From: Paenibacillus marchantiae
Lineage (GTDB): Bacteria > Bacillota > Bacilli > Paenibacillales > Paenibacillaceae
Reading direction: 5' to 3'
Length of the DNA stretch: 64,000 bases
Assembly: GCF_028771845.1 (NCBI RefSeq)
Contig: NZ_CP118270.1
Coordinates: 4,030,001 to 4,094,000, forward strand
Within the stretch, counting starts at the first letter, position 1; the number at the start of each line of letters is the position of its first letter. Made by a program: the position numbers and the translations under genes. Under the pieces are notes generated by a model, which was given only the letters and a program-made list of their open reading frames with translations, was not told where the DNA came from and did not search any database. Positions 49,625-59,630 of this stretch are shown in pieces.

Positions 49625-52600
49625 TTGAAGAAATCTGAGAAGCGTATTAAAAAACAGGCCGAGCAGCTTACCAAAGTGGTACTTGCATTTGCTCTGCTGT
49701 CACCCCAAGCCTTGCTGGTCGAATGGGGTTCAACGGCCATTATGGCTGAAGCTGTGGAAACCATCAGTATTGTATCCGATACTTCCAGCATGAAGGCTGT
49801 TCAATCCTCCAAGGTGAAAGTGGAGATGAATAGTGATGGCAAATATAGAATTGTGTTGCTTCCTAATACAAACGTATTCTACGGTGGCGATACCGGGAAT
49901 GTATCCACCATTATTGATCATAACGGAACACCCGTTAATTTTAAGTCGCTGCCCCTTAATTATTATCGAATCAATAATAATGTAATCGAAATGTCCAGGC
50001 AGAAAGACAACGTAGAGTATATTTTGCGCGTGTCCATCGTTAATGCCACATCTCAGGGCGGTTATATGAAGGTGGAGCTGGAGGCTGTTAACCGCAGCGG
50101 CTCTACGCTGAATCTGGGAGGTACGTTCTATTGGGATACGATGGTGAATGGCAACGATGCTTCTCCGTTTGAAGTGATTGAGAACGGCTGGCGCAATTAC
50201 AGTGGAGGTGTTCAGGTAACTGCTTTTTATGCCAACACGTATAACGTTGTGGACGCAGATCGCATTTTCATGGGGCAGTACAATAGCCCGGACAATGCGC
50301 AGCTGACAGGTGGTTCTTCTCCATCTTCCTTTACGCCAGGGCAGACCGTTACCGCAACGGATACTGCTGCGCAGTTTTGGTGGGACGGCAAAGCAACCGC
50401 GAACCAGGCTTCACGCAAATTTTCGACGATTGTGGGGATTGGTCCCAAAAATGCACCGCCTTCATTTGCACTATCGGCACCGTCTTCGGGCCAGACCTAT
50501 TACAAAGGAGAACAGCTTCAAATATCCGGTACAACCCGGGATACGGATGTGGGAGATCTTCTGACTGTCAAATGGTCAATCGACGGAGGCTCCGAAAACA
50601 TGTTGACACAGATGACGGCTACAGGTTCCAATCAGTCGTTTAACACGAATTACACATTGCCAGACAAGCTCGCAGATGGCGTACATACGTTGCAGGTGTG
50701 GGTAATGGATGACAAGGGAGGGGTCTCCTCAGCGGGTACTGTCAACTTCACGGTGAAAAGTTTCGTTGTTCCGGGAACACCGTCATTTACATCTGTTAAC
50801 AATAATAATCTGACGGTCAACTGGGACAAAAAGGCGAATGATGCTACCGTGACGTATGAACTGAAAAATGTAACGACGAATCAAACCTTTGATACGGGTA
50901 CAACAAATAGTCGGCAGGTGACCGGGCTTACACCGAATACTCAATATTCTTTTGCTGTGCGCGCTAAAAATACAGTGGGTTCGTATACGGGGTATTCAAG
51001 TCCAGCTAGCAAATTTACACTAGCCAATGCACCAAGCGATGCAGCTGTGAGCCAGTCAGGTAACTCCGTTACGGCTAGTTGGAACAACAATGGCAATCCT
51101 GCGGGAACGAGTTACAAAACGGAAATACGTAACTCCGTCGGACAAGTGCTTGCATCGGGTACAACTTCATCAACTCGGACTGAACTTGCGTTAACTGGAC
51201 TTGCAGACGGATTATATAACGTATATGTAGCAGCACTGAATGGAGAAGGCATACAGACTGCATTTACCTCTGCAGGTCAGATCACAAAGGACACAACCGG
51301 TCCCACTGCTCCCTCGATAGCAGTCAATCCTTCTTCTTGGACCAAGGAAGATGTCCTGGTTACGATTACAGCAGGCTCGGATGCCTTAAGTGGTGTACAG
51401 AAGACTGAGTACAAGCTGGGGATTGGGGGAGAATGGAAGGAATACACTGCTCCCATTACGGTTGCTTCTGAAGGAAATACACTCATTATTGCACGCAGCA
51501 TAGATGCATTTGGCAATACAGGACAGGAGGCTTCTGTTACAGCACGAGTGGACCGTACAGCTCCGACACCTCCCGTCATCTCGTTAAATCCGACGGAGTG
51601 GACCCATTCGGCAGTAACGGTGACGTTAACGGCAGGTACGGATGAAGCAAGTGGAGTGGGTCTTACGCAATATAGACTTGGAGTTGAAGGAACTTGGGTC
51701 GATTATCGAGAGCCATTTACCATCAATACGGAAGGAATCACCGAGATTCAGGCGCGAAGTGTGGATCGGGCCTCTAATGTCAGTGCGTCAACTTCAGCCA
51801 ATGCCCGGATTGACAAGACAGGGCCTGATGAGCCAAAGATTACACTCAGTGCTGATGAATGGACGAATCAGGATGTATCCTTTGAAATAACCAGCGGTGA
51901 AGATACAGGCAGTGGACTTGCCAAAAGCCAATATCGTCTAAACGAACAAGGCCCCTGGATCGATTACACTGGAGAAGTGAAGGTTACCGAAGAAGGACAA
52001 ACCACAGTTTATGCGCGCTCGCTTGACAGGGTAGGGAATGTAAGTACTGTTACAAAAGCACTCATTCGACTGGATAAGACTGCTCCAACAGAGCCGGTTA
52101 TTACATTAAGTCAGTCTGGCTGGAGCAAGGAAGCTATACAATTTACGATTGCTGGCAGCGTAGATGAACATGCCATTTCGTATGAATATAGTTTGAATGG
52201 GGCCCCGTATATTGTAGGAAACTCAGGTACAGTGAGTTCAAACGGTCCCAACGTAATTCGAGCCAGAGCGAGAGACGCTGTCGGAAACGTTAGCAAGGAG
52301 GTCAGTCGTACGGCTTATGTCGATCAGGTTGCTCCAACGATTACATTTACACCGAATGGACAAGGCTGGATTGACACTAATATATCTGCTACCGTTCAAT
52401 ATGAAGATTCTGATTCGGGTATCAATGAGAATTCGCGATTGTACAGTGTGACCAACAGTACCGCATCGCCAGACAACTGGAATGAAGCCCGCTCGAATGA
52501 GCCTGTAATTTCAATTGAATCCGAAGGCATTTGGTATATCCATGCCAAAACAATAGATATGGCAGGGAATACATATGAGACCGTATCAGCACCTTATCAG

Positions 52601-55600
52601 ATCCAGCGCAAGCCACAGCAGCCGGGAAATGCGAGCGTTACACAGATCAGTGAGACTTCGGCAGAACTTACGTGGGATCTGCCCACAGGAGAATGGTATA
52701 CCGACGGGTATCAGTATGAAATCATAAACCATACGACAGGCCAGTCCTGGACACTGGATTATCCTAAACATACGCTCATTGATCACTCCCTAAGTGGTGG
52801 GCAAGTCTATGATTACGAAGTGAGAGTTCGAAACCATACTGGCATAAGTGATGCAGTATCTGTCCGTGCACTGACAATCCCCGCGGCACCGGGATCATTA
52901 CAAGTTCGAAAAGTCGATTCCCAGCCTGAGCTGGCAGAAGTACATTTCGATTCGGTTCAAGGTGCTACTGCGTACCGTATCACGGCTGCAACTTCGGATG
53001 GAAGTATTGTATTTGACCAGACGATCTCCGATTCTTCCAATATTCCGTACATGACCAATCTGGTCCCGGGGAGCATTCATACGATTTCGGTCACAGCACT
53101 GAATGAGAGTGGTACGGGAGAAAGCAGCAGGGTGGGATTCCTGACATTGCCTGCAGCACCTGGTGAATTTGCGGCAGTGCAGATTCGGGAGCATGAGATC
53201 TCTCTGGGATGGGAGACGGTAACTTCAGCTACGTATTACAGCCTTTCACGCAGTGGAGCTGGAGTCTACGAAGGATTGGAAACGGAGTATGTGGACGCAG
53301 GTCTGGATAGTGGAACAGAGTATAGCTATGAATTGCTGGCCGCAAACGAGACAGGAGAAGGTCCAGTAACAAGTTTGCAGAAGCTGCTGACATTGCCGGG
53401 GGCCATTGAAAGCTTGAGTATAGATAATGCTACAACAACGAGCATGCATCTCAGTTGGGATCCTGTAAGAGGCGCGGAGCGATACGAAGTCTTTGTGAAT
53501 GGGGAGAAGCGGGAGACGCTGCTTGCTGGAACCCATGAATATCTGCTAACGGGATTGACTGCGGGAACGTTGGTTCAGGTGGACGTTCAGGCAGGCAATG
53601 GAAGTGGACAAGGTCAATCCAATCGAGTATCTGGAACGACGCTTCCCGAGAGTCCTTCAGGTCTTCACTTCGTTCAACCGACTGAAACAGGAGTAACACT
53701 CAGATGGGATGCAGTCCCCGGCGCGACGAAGTACCGGGTCGTTCTTGAGGGGCAGAGTTATGAGATTTCAGATACACAGATTGAAGTCCATCAGTTATCA
53801 GGCAACCGCCACTATACGTATCAGGTGGAGGCCGGAAATGCTGCTGGTTATGGTGCACCCACAAGCGGTGAACTGCTTACTTTGCCAACCAGACCTAAAG
53901 GGCTCAAAGTAACACGTACGGATGAAACGAGTATTGGGGTGGAATGGGAATCTGTAAATACAGCCGAATCCTATATCGTTAGTATCAATGGGACGGAAGT
54001 GGGGCGAACTTCGGGACTTGCCTATACGGCTAAAGAATTGTTGCCAGGTATGGAGTATTTAGTGGAAGTACAGGCCGTGAACACGTCTGGAGTCGGTCAG
54101 TCCGCCAGCTTGATTCGATTATCCAAACCGACCGCCCCTTCAGAAATCGTTGTTGAACCAGGAGTACATAAAGCCACCTTGTCATGGGATTCGGTAGCAG
54201 GTGCCTCGGAGTATGTAATTCAGCAGGGGAACAAAGAGATTTACCGTGGAACAGAGCTGACGACCTTTATTTCAGGACTTGAGGATGGAACGATGCATCA
54301 TTACACACTTGTTGCAGTGAACAGACAAGGGACCCCATCCGAAGCGACGGGTATATCCATACTTACATTGCCTGAGAAGCCAGTTGAGATTAAGGCAACG
54401 GAAGTGTCGGAAAACAGTCTTAGTCTGGATTTTACCAAAACAGGGGTAAAGGGTGCAGACGAATACATCATTGAACGCAATGGGCGAGAGATTGCTCGCA
54501 TGGATGCGAGTGAAACCCGATTCGTAGATGAGGATTTGTCGCCCGGCACGAAATATACGTACAAGATCCGGGCGGTTAATGCAAGTGGTTCGGGTGCTTC
54601 CTTTGTCTATGGAATAACAACTAAAACCCTGCCACTATCACCAGATGGGATTACAGTGATCAAGGGAACGCACACGTTTGATCTGGCGTGGGAAGCAGTA
54701 AAGGGAGCAGCCGCATATGAAATTCGCAATCAGACAACGGGGGAAGTTCAGACTGTGTCCGAACCATCGGTCCATCTCGCCAGTTTATTGGATGGCACAA
54801 CGTATACGTTTGAACTTACTGTTTTGAATGAGGATGGTCACCGTTCTTCTCCTGTTGAGGTTCTTTTGTTGACCAAACCCATATCCCCACAAACAGCAAG
54901 TATTGCTGCGGTAACCGATCAATCGGCAACGCTGGATCTGAGTGGCAGCGCCACACGAGGCGCAGAACAATTGATCATTATGCGAGATGGTATTGAAATT
55001 GACCGTATTCCGGCTGAGAGTATTTCTTATAAGGACAAGAATTTGACGCCGGGAGAGAGATACACTTATACGGTTAAGACTTCGAATGCTTCCGGCGATA
55101 GCGATACGGGATTTGATGTTCAATTGCGTACGCTGCCTGCAACAATTACGGAAACGCTGCACCCAGACGTGATTGAAGAGACGGAGGCAGTGATTAAGTG
55201 GACAAAGGTTCAAGGTGCAGAGGGTTACATTGTAATGATAGCGGATGACGAATTTACAACAATTACAGAGAGTGATTTGACTGAAATTATCCTTAAGGGG
55301 CTAGTCAGTGCAGCCCAATATGATCAAGTACAGATCGTTCCTTATAATACAGTGGGTAATGGAATTCCAATGGTCGTTGCTCCATTTTTCACGCTGCCTC
55401 ATGTCGATTCTGTTGAGATGAAGCTATATCCGGAGACGGATCATGCCAGACTGGAGTGGGATTTCCCTTATTTAAACGAAACGTTTGTGGTTCTAATGGA
55501 TGGTATTGAGCTGTATAGAGGCAAACAAAAAGAGTATATCGTAAATGAGCTGCAGGGCGGAACGAACTACTACATCGAACTGTATACCGAGAACGGGCGG

Positions 55601-57169
55601 GGAGATACATCTCATAAGCTAGAATATACACTCTTGACCAAACCGGAAGCTCCCAAGGAAGTGGAATATCGTTCGACACAGGAGAGCATACAACTTCAGT
55701 TCGAAAAGAGCCATGTCAAGGGGGTTGAGCAATTCATCATTGAACGTGACGGTGCGGAGATCGGCCGAGTGTCTGTTGACGAGCCTTATTACAAAGACCA
55801 TGGGCTTGAGCCAGGTGTAAATTATGTGTATACCATCAAAACCGTAAATGCTTCCGGTAAGAGCGAGAGCGGATTCAATCTAACAGCAGTAACGCTGCCA
55901 GGCAAAATTCCTTCTCCACCTCAAGTGAAAGAACGCGCTCAGCATGGTGCAGATATTATATGGGATATGATTCCTGGTGCAGCAGGCTATCGCATCTATC
56001 AGGAAGACGAGCTGATTGCAACAACAATGGAAACATCGATACATATAACTGAATTGAAAAGTGCCCAGGTCTATTCCGACTTTTCTATTGTGCCTTTCAA
56101 TGAGGCGGGAGACGGAAAGACAGTCGATGTACCCGAGTTCGAGACATTGCCTTCAGAAGAATTCACCGTTTCAGCGAACTCCCAGAGCACAAGCAGCATT
56201 GCATTGAGCTGGAAATTGGAATCTTTTAATGAAACGATCGTGCTTTCTAGTAGTGGGCGGGAGATCTATCGTGGAAAAGATCGAAGCTACATCTGGACAG
56301 GACTAACGGGCGGACAGCGCTATGATGTCATATTGTGGACTGAAAATTCAGCCGGGGAAAAAAGTGAAAGCCAGCAGGCCACTGCCGTGACTCTGCCATA
56401 TCCACTTCCAAGCGGAAGTGGAGCTGGTTCACCTACACCTTCCTCTAAACCGGAGGATGTTCAGTCGTCCGGAGTGTCTCAACCTGAGCAAAATGACAAA
56501 GCGGAAACAACAGCCAAGAAAGAGGTTAAGTTCATTGATATTGGTCAAACATTCAATAAAGATCAGATTATATGGCTGGCAGAGCAAAACATCATTCAAG
56601 GTGTGAGTGAAACCCGCTTCGAACCCCGTCGTCCCATTACAAGAGCTGAGTTCACAGCACTTATTGTGCGATTAATGGGTCTGGATACATCTGCCGATTA
56701 TCAGCATGCTTTTCGGGATGTGAACGATCAGGATTGGTTTGCTCCTGAGATCGAAGCAGCCGTAAGTCTTGGTATGGTACATGGCATGGGTAATGGTAAA
56801 TTTGCTCCATATGAGCTGGTAACCCGGGAACAGGCATCGAAGATCATTGCGAATGTTATTCGCAAAATTAAGCCGGAATCCGCAACTTCACGTCGTGCTT
56901 TTACGGATCAGATGGATGTGTCCGAATGGGCCAAAGAAGAGGTTGAAGAGCTTGCTGGAATGTACATGCTTACCGGGTACGAAGACGGCAGTTTCCGACC
57001 CATGCAGCATCTGAGCAGATCTGAAGCCGCAGCCCTGATCTTCCGACTGAACAAACTGATCCGTATTATAGAAGAAGGTCAAACTATGGAGGAAGAGAAC
57101 CGAACTATGGATGATAAAGGAACGAGTATTGATATAGAAGGTAAGGCTAACATGTCAAAATTGGAGTAA
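49625..57169 (+). CDS. Giant surface protein: Ig-like and FN3 repeats with SLH anchor
   Basis: A 2514-residue exported protein starting at TTG 49625 (AAGGAGAG at 49611-49618). A signal-peptide-like hydrophobic segment (VVLAFALLSPQALLVEW) ends near residue 40. Then come a unique beta domain (to about 285) and an Ig-like domain plus two FN3-like domains (to about 555). Five imperfect repeats of about 90 residues follow (about 555-995), each carrying a TxPxxPxIxLxPxxWTxxxVxxTxTxGxD pattern (OmpL47/bacterial Ig type), then about 14 tandem FN3 domains (about 995-2260, with recurring LPxxPxxL starts). A Ser/Pro linker leads to three SLH domains (about 2300-2480: FIDIGQTFNKDQIIWLAEQ, FRDVNDQDWFAPEIEAA, FTDQMDVSEWAKEEVEEL), which bind pyruvylated cell-wall polymer. 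No enzymatic domain was recognised; it probably acts as an adhesin or a scaffold. Confidence 0.92.
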   Translation: MKKSEKRIKKQAEQLTKVVLAFALLSPQALLVEWGSTAIMAEAVETISIVSDTSSMKAVQSSKVKVEMNSDGKYRIVLLPNTNVFYGGDTGNVSTIIDHNGTPVNFKSLPLNYYRINNNVIEMSRQKDNVEYILRVSIVNATSQGGYMKVELEAVNRSGSTLNLGGTFYWDTMVNGNDASPFEVIENGWRNYSGGVQVTAFYANTYNVVDADRIFMGQYNSPDNAQLTGGSSPSSFTPGQTVTATDTAAQFWWDGKATANQASRKFSTIVGIGPKNAPPSFALSAPSSGQTYYKGEQLQISGTTRDTDVGDLLTVKWSIDGGSENMLTQMTATGSNQSFNTNYTLPDKLADGVHTLQVWVMDDKGGVSSAGTVNFTVKSFVVPGTPSFTSVNNNNLTVNWDKKANDATVTYELKNVTTNQTFDTGTTNSRQVTGLTPNTQYSFAVRAKNTVGSYTGYSSPASKFTLANAPSDAAVSQSGNSVTASWNNNGNPAGTSYKTEIRNSVGQVLASGTTSSTRTELALTGLADGLYNVYVAALNGEGIQTAFTSAGQITKDTTGPTAPSIAVNPSSWTKEDVLVTITAGSDALSGVQKTEYKLGIGGEWKEYTAPITVASEGNTLIIARSIDAFGNTGQEASVTARVDRTAPTPPVISLNPTEWTHSAVTVTLTAGTDEASGVGLTQYRLGVEGTWVDYREPFTINTEGITEIQARSVDRASNVSASTSANARIDKTGPDEPKITLSADEWTNQDVSFEITSGEDTGSGLAKSQYRLNEQGPWIDYTGEVKVTEEGQTTVYARSLDRVGNVSTVTKALIRLDKTAPTEPVITLSQSGWSKEAIQFTIAGSVDEHAISYEYSLNGAPYIVGNSGTVSSNGPNVIRARARDAVGNVSKEVSRTAYVDQVAPTITFTPNGQGWIDTNISATVQYEDSDSGINENSRLYSVTNSTASPDNWNEARSNEPVISIESEGIWYIHAKTIDMAGNTYETVSAPYQIQRKPQQPGNASVTQISETSAELTWDLPTGEWYTDGYQYEIINHTTGQSWTLDYPKHTLIDHSLSGGQVYDYEVRVRNHTGISDAVSVRALTIPAAPGSLQVRKVDSQPELAEVHFDSVQGATAYRITAATSDGSIVFDQTISDSSNIPYMTNLVPGSIHTISVTALNESGTGESSRVGFLTLPAAPGEFAAVQIREHEISLGWETVTSATYYSLSRSGAGVYEGLETEYVDAGLDSGTEYSYELLAANETGEGPVTSLQKLLTLPGAIESLSIDNATTTSMHLSWDPVRGAERYEVFVNGEKRETLLAGTHEYLLTGLTAGTLVQVDVQAGNGSGQGQSNRVSGTTLPESPSGLHFVQPTETGVTLRWDAVPGATKYRVVLEGQSYEISDTQIEVHQLSGNRHYTYQVEAGNAAGYGAPTSGELLTLPTRPKGLKVTRTDETSIGVEWESVNTAESYIVSINGTEVGRTSGLAYTAKELLPGMEYLVEVQAVNTSGVGQSASLIRLSKPTAPSEIVVEPGVHKATLSWDSVAGASEYVIQQGNKEIYRGTELTTFISGLEDGTMHHYTLVAVNRQGTPSEATGISILTLPEKPVEIKATEVSENSLSLDFTKTGVKGADEYIIERNGREIARMDASETRFVDEDLSPGTKYTYKIRAVNASGSGASFVYGITTKTLPLSPDGITVIKGTHTFDLAWEAVKGAAAYEIRNQTTGEVQTVSEPSVHLASLLDGTTYTFELTVLNEDGHRSSPVEVLLLTKPISPQTASIAAVTDQSATLDLSGSATRGAEQLIIMRDGIEIDRIPAESISYKDKNLTPGERYTYTVKTSNASGDSDTGFDVQLRTLPATITETLHPDVIEETEAVIKWTKVQGAEGYIVMIADDEFTTITESDLTEIILKGLVSAAQYDQVQIVPYNTVGNGIPMVVAPFFTLPHVDSVEMKLYPETDHARLEWDFPYLNETFVVLMDGIELYRGKQKEYIVNELQGGTNYYIELYTENGRGDTSHKLEYTLLTKPEAPKEVEYRSTQESIQLQFEKSHVKGVEQFIIERDGAEIGRVSVDEPYYKDHGLEPGVNYVYTIKTVNASGKSESGFNLTAVTLPGKIPSPPQVKERAQHGADIIWDMIPGAAGYRIYQEDELIATTMETSIHITELKSAQVYSDFSIVPFNEAGDGKTVDVPEFETLPSEEFTVSANSQSTSSIALSWKLESFNETIVLSSSGREIYRGKDRSYIWTGLTGGQRYDVILWTENSAGEKSESQQATAVTLPYPLPSGSGAGSPTPSSKPEDVQSSGVSQPEQNDKAETTAKKEVKFIDIGQTFNKDQIIWLAEQNIIQGVSETRFEPRRPITRAEFTALIVRLMGLDTSADYQHAFRDVNDQDWFAPEIEAAVSLGMVHGMGNGKFAPYELVTREQASKIIANVIRKIKPESATSRRAFTDQMDVSEWAKEEVEELAGMYMLTGYEDGSFRPMQHLSRSEAAALIFRLNKLIRIIEEGQTMEEENRTMDDKGTSIDIEGKANMSKLE

Positions 57170-57303
57170 AAAAACTAGGATTGAATCACATGGAAATTTA
57201 TCATTTCATCATCCTCAGTAGCTACATTATCCGTTATTCGACTTTTAATGTTATAATAGGTTGCCAATATGATATAAAAAAGGGTAATGGACAGTGGTGA
57301 TGA

Positions 57304-58017
57304 ATGATGAATAATAAATTTATCCGAATCTATGAAGATATTGCAGCTCGTATTCGGACTGGAGAAATTGAAGCAGGTACGCTGCTTCCCTCGGAACTTG
57401 ATTTATCGGAAAGTTATCAAACGTCTAGAGAGACAATTCGCAAAGCGCTTAAAATGCTGTCTGAAGAAGGTTATATTCAGAAAATTCAAGGTAAGGGCTC
57501 CATTGTATTGGATATACGTAAAATTGATTTTCCTATTTCGGGCCTCGTCAGCTTCAAGGAACTGGCTAAAAAAATGGGACATCGGGCCAAAACGTACGTT
57601 AAGGTTTTTGAAGAAAAAAAGGTTGATCAGGCCTTGTTCAAGAAAATCAATTTTGGCCTGAATGAAAAGGTCTGGGAGATCAGACGTGTACGGCAAGTGG
57701 ATGGCGAACATGTCATTCTCGACAAGGACCATATAAGCCAGAGGCTTATTCCCGGTTTGAGCAAGGAAATATGTAATGACTCCATCTTCGAGTACATTGA
57801 GGAAGAGCTCGGGCTGACCATCTCTTTTGCCAAAAAGGAAATATTGGTGGAGGAGCCCACTGCTGAGGATAGGGAATTGCTTGATCTCGAAGGATTCCAC
57901 AATGTAGTTGTGGTTAGAAGTCAGGTTTACCTGGAGGATGCAAGTCAATTCCAGTTCACAGAGGCAAGGCATCGCCCGGACAAGTTCAGATTTGTGGACT
58001 TTGCCCGGCGTAGATGA
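57304..58017 (+). CDS. GntR/TreR-type regulator
   Basis: A 237-residue GntR-family regulator of the HutC/UTRA subclass, closely resembling the trehalose repressor TreR. The winged helix is seen as IRTGEIEAGTLLPSELDLSESYQTSRETIRKALKMLSEEGYIQKIQGKGSIVL (residues 16-68), and the UTRA ligand domain includes VWEIRRVRQVDGEHVILDKDHI and the C-terminal EARHRPDKFRFVDFARR typical of TreR. Trehalose PTS or phosphotrehalase genes are not next to it in this window, so its target may lie elsewhere or the ligand may differ. The ATG at 57304 is immediately followed by a second ATG; the ribosome binding site is weak. Confidence 0.88.
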   Translation: MMNNKFIRIYEDIAARIRTGEIEAGTLLPSELDLSESYQTSRETIRKALKMLSEEGYIQKIQGKGSIVLDIRKIDFPISGLVSFKELAKKMGHRAKTYVKVFEEKKVDQALFKKINFGLNEKVWEIRRVRQVDGEHVILDKDHISQRLIPGLSKEICNDSIFEYIEEELGLTISFAKKEILVEEPTAEDRELLDLEGFHNVVVVRSQVYLEDASQFQFTEARHRPDKFRFVDFARRR

Positions 58018-58041
58018 TATCCATTGACCATGGATATGAAA

Positions 58042-58097
58042 CAGAGAGTACCTATTCACTTCTTTTAGGGGTGAACGAGGTGCTCTCTTTGTTTTGA
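58042..58097 (+). terminator. Terminator of the GntR gene
   Basis: AGAGAG...ACCT and AGGT...CTCTCT, with an inner TTCAC/GTGAA stem, form an interrupted hairpin, followed by TTTGTTTT. Confidence 0.6.
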
Positions 58098-58195
58098 AAA
58101 CGATTTGAAGTGTTTAGGGGGTCGATAGCCAAATAGGGAGTGTTGATGGGGAGGTAGCGAGTACAAAATAAATTCCTTATCATGGTAAAAATAAC

Positions 58196-58224
58196 TTGAC
58201 CGGTAAGCGTTTTCGTTTTATTAT
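58196..58224 (+). promoter_or_regulatory. Mannanase promoter with overlapping cre
   Basis: TTGACC (58196-58201) and TATTAT (58219-58224) are 17 bp apart. The spacer contains GGTAAGCGTTTTCG (58202-58215), which fits the CcpA cre consensus closely. CcpA bound there would cover the RNA polymerase site, so carbon catabolite repression is expected. Confidence 0.7.
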
Positions 58225-58277
58225 ATGTCCATAACCTTAACGATTAAGTAAATAAAATTAAATTATGTATCTTACAT

Positions 58278-58306
58278 AAAGTTATTTATTTATAAATAAT
58301 AACTTT
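58278..58306 (+). repeat. AT-rich hairpin in the mannanase leader
   Basis: AAAGTTAT and ATAACTTT flank the palindrome TATTTATAAATA with one extra T. It lies in the long AT-rich leader (58230-58398) and may stabilise the transcript; it has no T-run and is not a terminator. Confidence 0.5.
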
Positions 58307-58398
58307 ATAAAATTATGGGATACTCTTGATTTTAGTTAACTTATTGCCTTGAGCAGGGTTAATTGAAATAAATAAAAAAATGTAGGAGGTTCTAGCGA

Positions 58399-59379
58399 AT
58401 GGTCAAGTTGCAAAAGTGTACAGTCTTTACCGTAATAGCTGCACTTATGTTGGTGATTCTGGGGAGTGCTGCACCCAAAGCGTCTGCTGCTACAGGATTT
58501 TATGTAAGCGGAGGCAAATTGTACGATTCCACTGGCAAGGCATTTGTTATGAGAGGTGTCAATCATGGACATTCATGGTTTAAGAACGACCTGAACACGG
58601 CTATTCCTGCAATTGCCAAAACAGGTGCCAACACCGTACGGATTGTGCTCTCCAATGGCGTGCAGTACACCAAAGACGATCTGAACTCCGTTAAAAACAT
58701 CATTAATGTTGTAAGCGCAAACAAAATGATTGCGGTGCTTGAAGTACATGATGCAACAGGTAAGGATGACTATAATTCGTTGGATGCAGCAGTGAATTAC
58801 TGGATTAGCATCAAGGAAGCACTCATTGGCAAAGAAGACAGAGTTATCGTAAATATCGCGAACGAATGGTATGGAACATGGAACGGTAGTGCTTGGGCTG
58901 ATGGATACAAAAAAGCAATTCCGAAGCTGAGAAATGCCGGGATTAACAATACGTTGATCGTGGATGCAGCGGGCTGGGGGCAGTACCCGCAATCCATCGT
59001 GGATTATGGACAAAGTGTATTTGCAGCAGATACACAGAAAAATACTGTGTTTTCGATTCACATGTATGAATATGCCGGTAAAGACGCGGCAACCGTAAAA
59101 GCCAACATGGAAAGCGTATTAAACAAAGGTCTGGCCCTGATCATCGGTGAATTCGGTGGATATCACACGAACGGAGATGTCGATGAATATGCGATCATGA
59201 AATATGGTCAGGAAAAAGGGGTAGGCTGGCTCGCATGGTCCTGGTATGGCAACAGCTCTGATTTGAACTATTTGGACTTAGCTACGGGTCCTAACGGAAG
59301 TTTGACATCCTTTGGAAACACGGTTGTAAACGACACTTACGGAATCAAAAATACTTCAAAAAAAGCAGGGATCTACTAG
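58399..59379 (+). CDS. GH5 endo-1,4-beta-mannanase
   Basis: A 326-residue secreted enzyme. The signal peptide runs to about Ala31 (VIAALMLVILGSAAPKASA). The mature part is a single GH5 (subfamily 8-like) barrel, very similar to alkaline Bacillus mannanases: GFYVSGGKLYDSTGKAFVMRG, VNHGHSWFK, ANTVRIVLSNG, IANEWYG with acid/base Glu156, IHMYEYAG, IIGEFGG with nucleophile Glu251, and GVGWLAWSWYGN. It lacks a carbohydrate-binding or SLH module, so it should be freely secreted and cleave mannans and glucomannans. It is monocistronic, with a cre-bearing promoter at 58196-58224 and an AGGAGG ribosome binding site. Confidence 0.94.
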   Translation: MVKLQKCTVFTVIAALMLVILGSAAPKASAATGFYVSGGKLYDSTGKAFVMRGVNHGHSWFKNDLNTAIPAIAKTGANTVRIVLSNGVQYTKDDLNSVKNIINVVSANKMIAVLEVHDATGKDDYNSLDAAVNYWISIKEALIGKEDRVIVNIANEWYGTWNGSAWADGYKKAIPKLRNAGINNTLIVDAAGWGQYPQSIVDYGQSVFAADTQKNTVFSIHMYEYAGKDAATVKANMESVLNKGLALIIGEFGGYHTNGDVDEYAIMKYGQEKGVGWLAWSWYGNSSDLNYLDLATGPNGSLTSFGNTVVNDTYGIKNTSKKAGIY

Positions 59380-59465
59380 GGTCTATAGGGTCTAGCTTTT
59401 CTAAAAAGATTCATCTACTCAACGAGAAGCATTGAGCATGTTCTGTGCAAGAAAATCTCTTCCAA

Positions 59466-59496
59466 ACACTCTGACCAACACGTCAGGGTGTTTTTT
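59466..59496 (+). terminator. Terminator between mannanase and rhamnose genes
   Basis: ACACTCTGAC (59466-59475) pairs with GTCAGGGTGT (59482-59491), followed by TTTTT. Confidence 0.8.
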
Positions 59497-59557
59497 ATTG
59501 AAAAAAAAATCATCAAAACAGAAACTCTTTTGAATTTTTCCGTTTATATTTAAAATC

Positions 59558-59576
59558 TTTTGTTTTCAAAACAAAA
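59558..59576. promoter_or_regulatory. Palindromic operator candidate of the rhamnose genes
   Basis: TTTTGTTTTCAAAACAAAA has 9-bp perfect inverted arms around a central C, 55 bp upstream of the rhamnose aldolase start. DeoR-type repressors regulate rhamnose genes in B. subtilis; binding here is inferred. Confidence 0.45.
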
Positions 59577-59630
59577 CAAAGATGATAAACTCTGATTAGG
59601 AATAAAACAAACATTATCGGAGGGGAACAA

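Noticed and set aside
57403..58059. Minus-strand open frame opposite the GntR regulator
   Set aside because: Antisense shadow; the plus-strand frame has the complete HTH and UTRA signatures.
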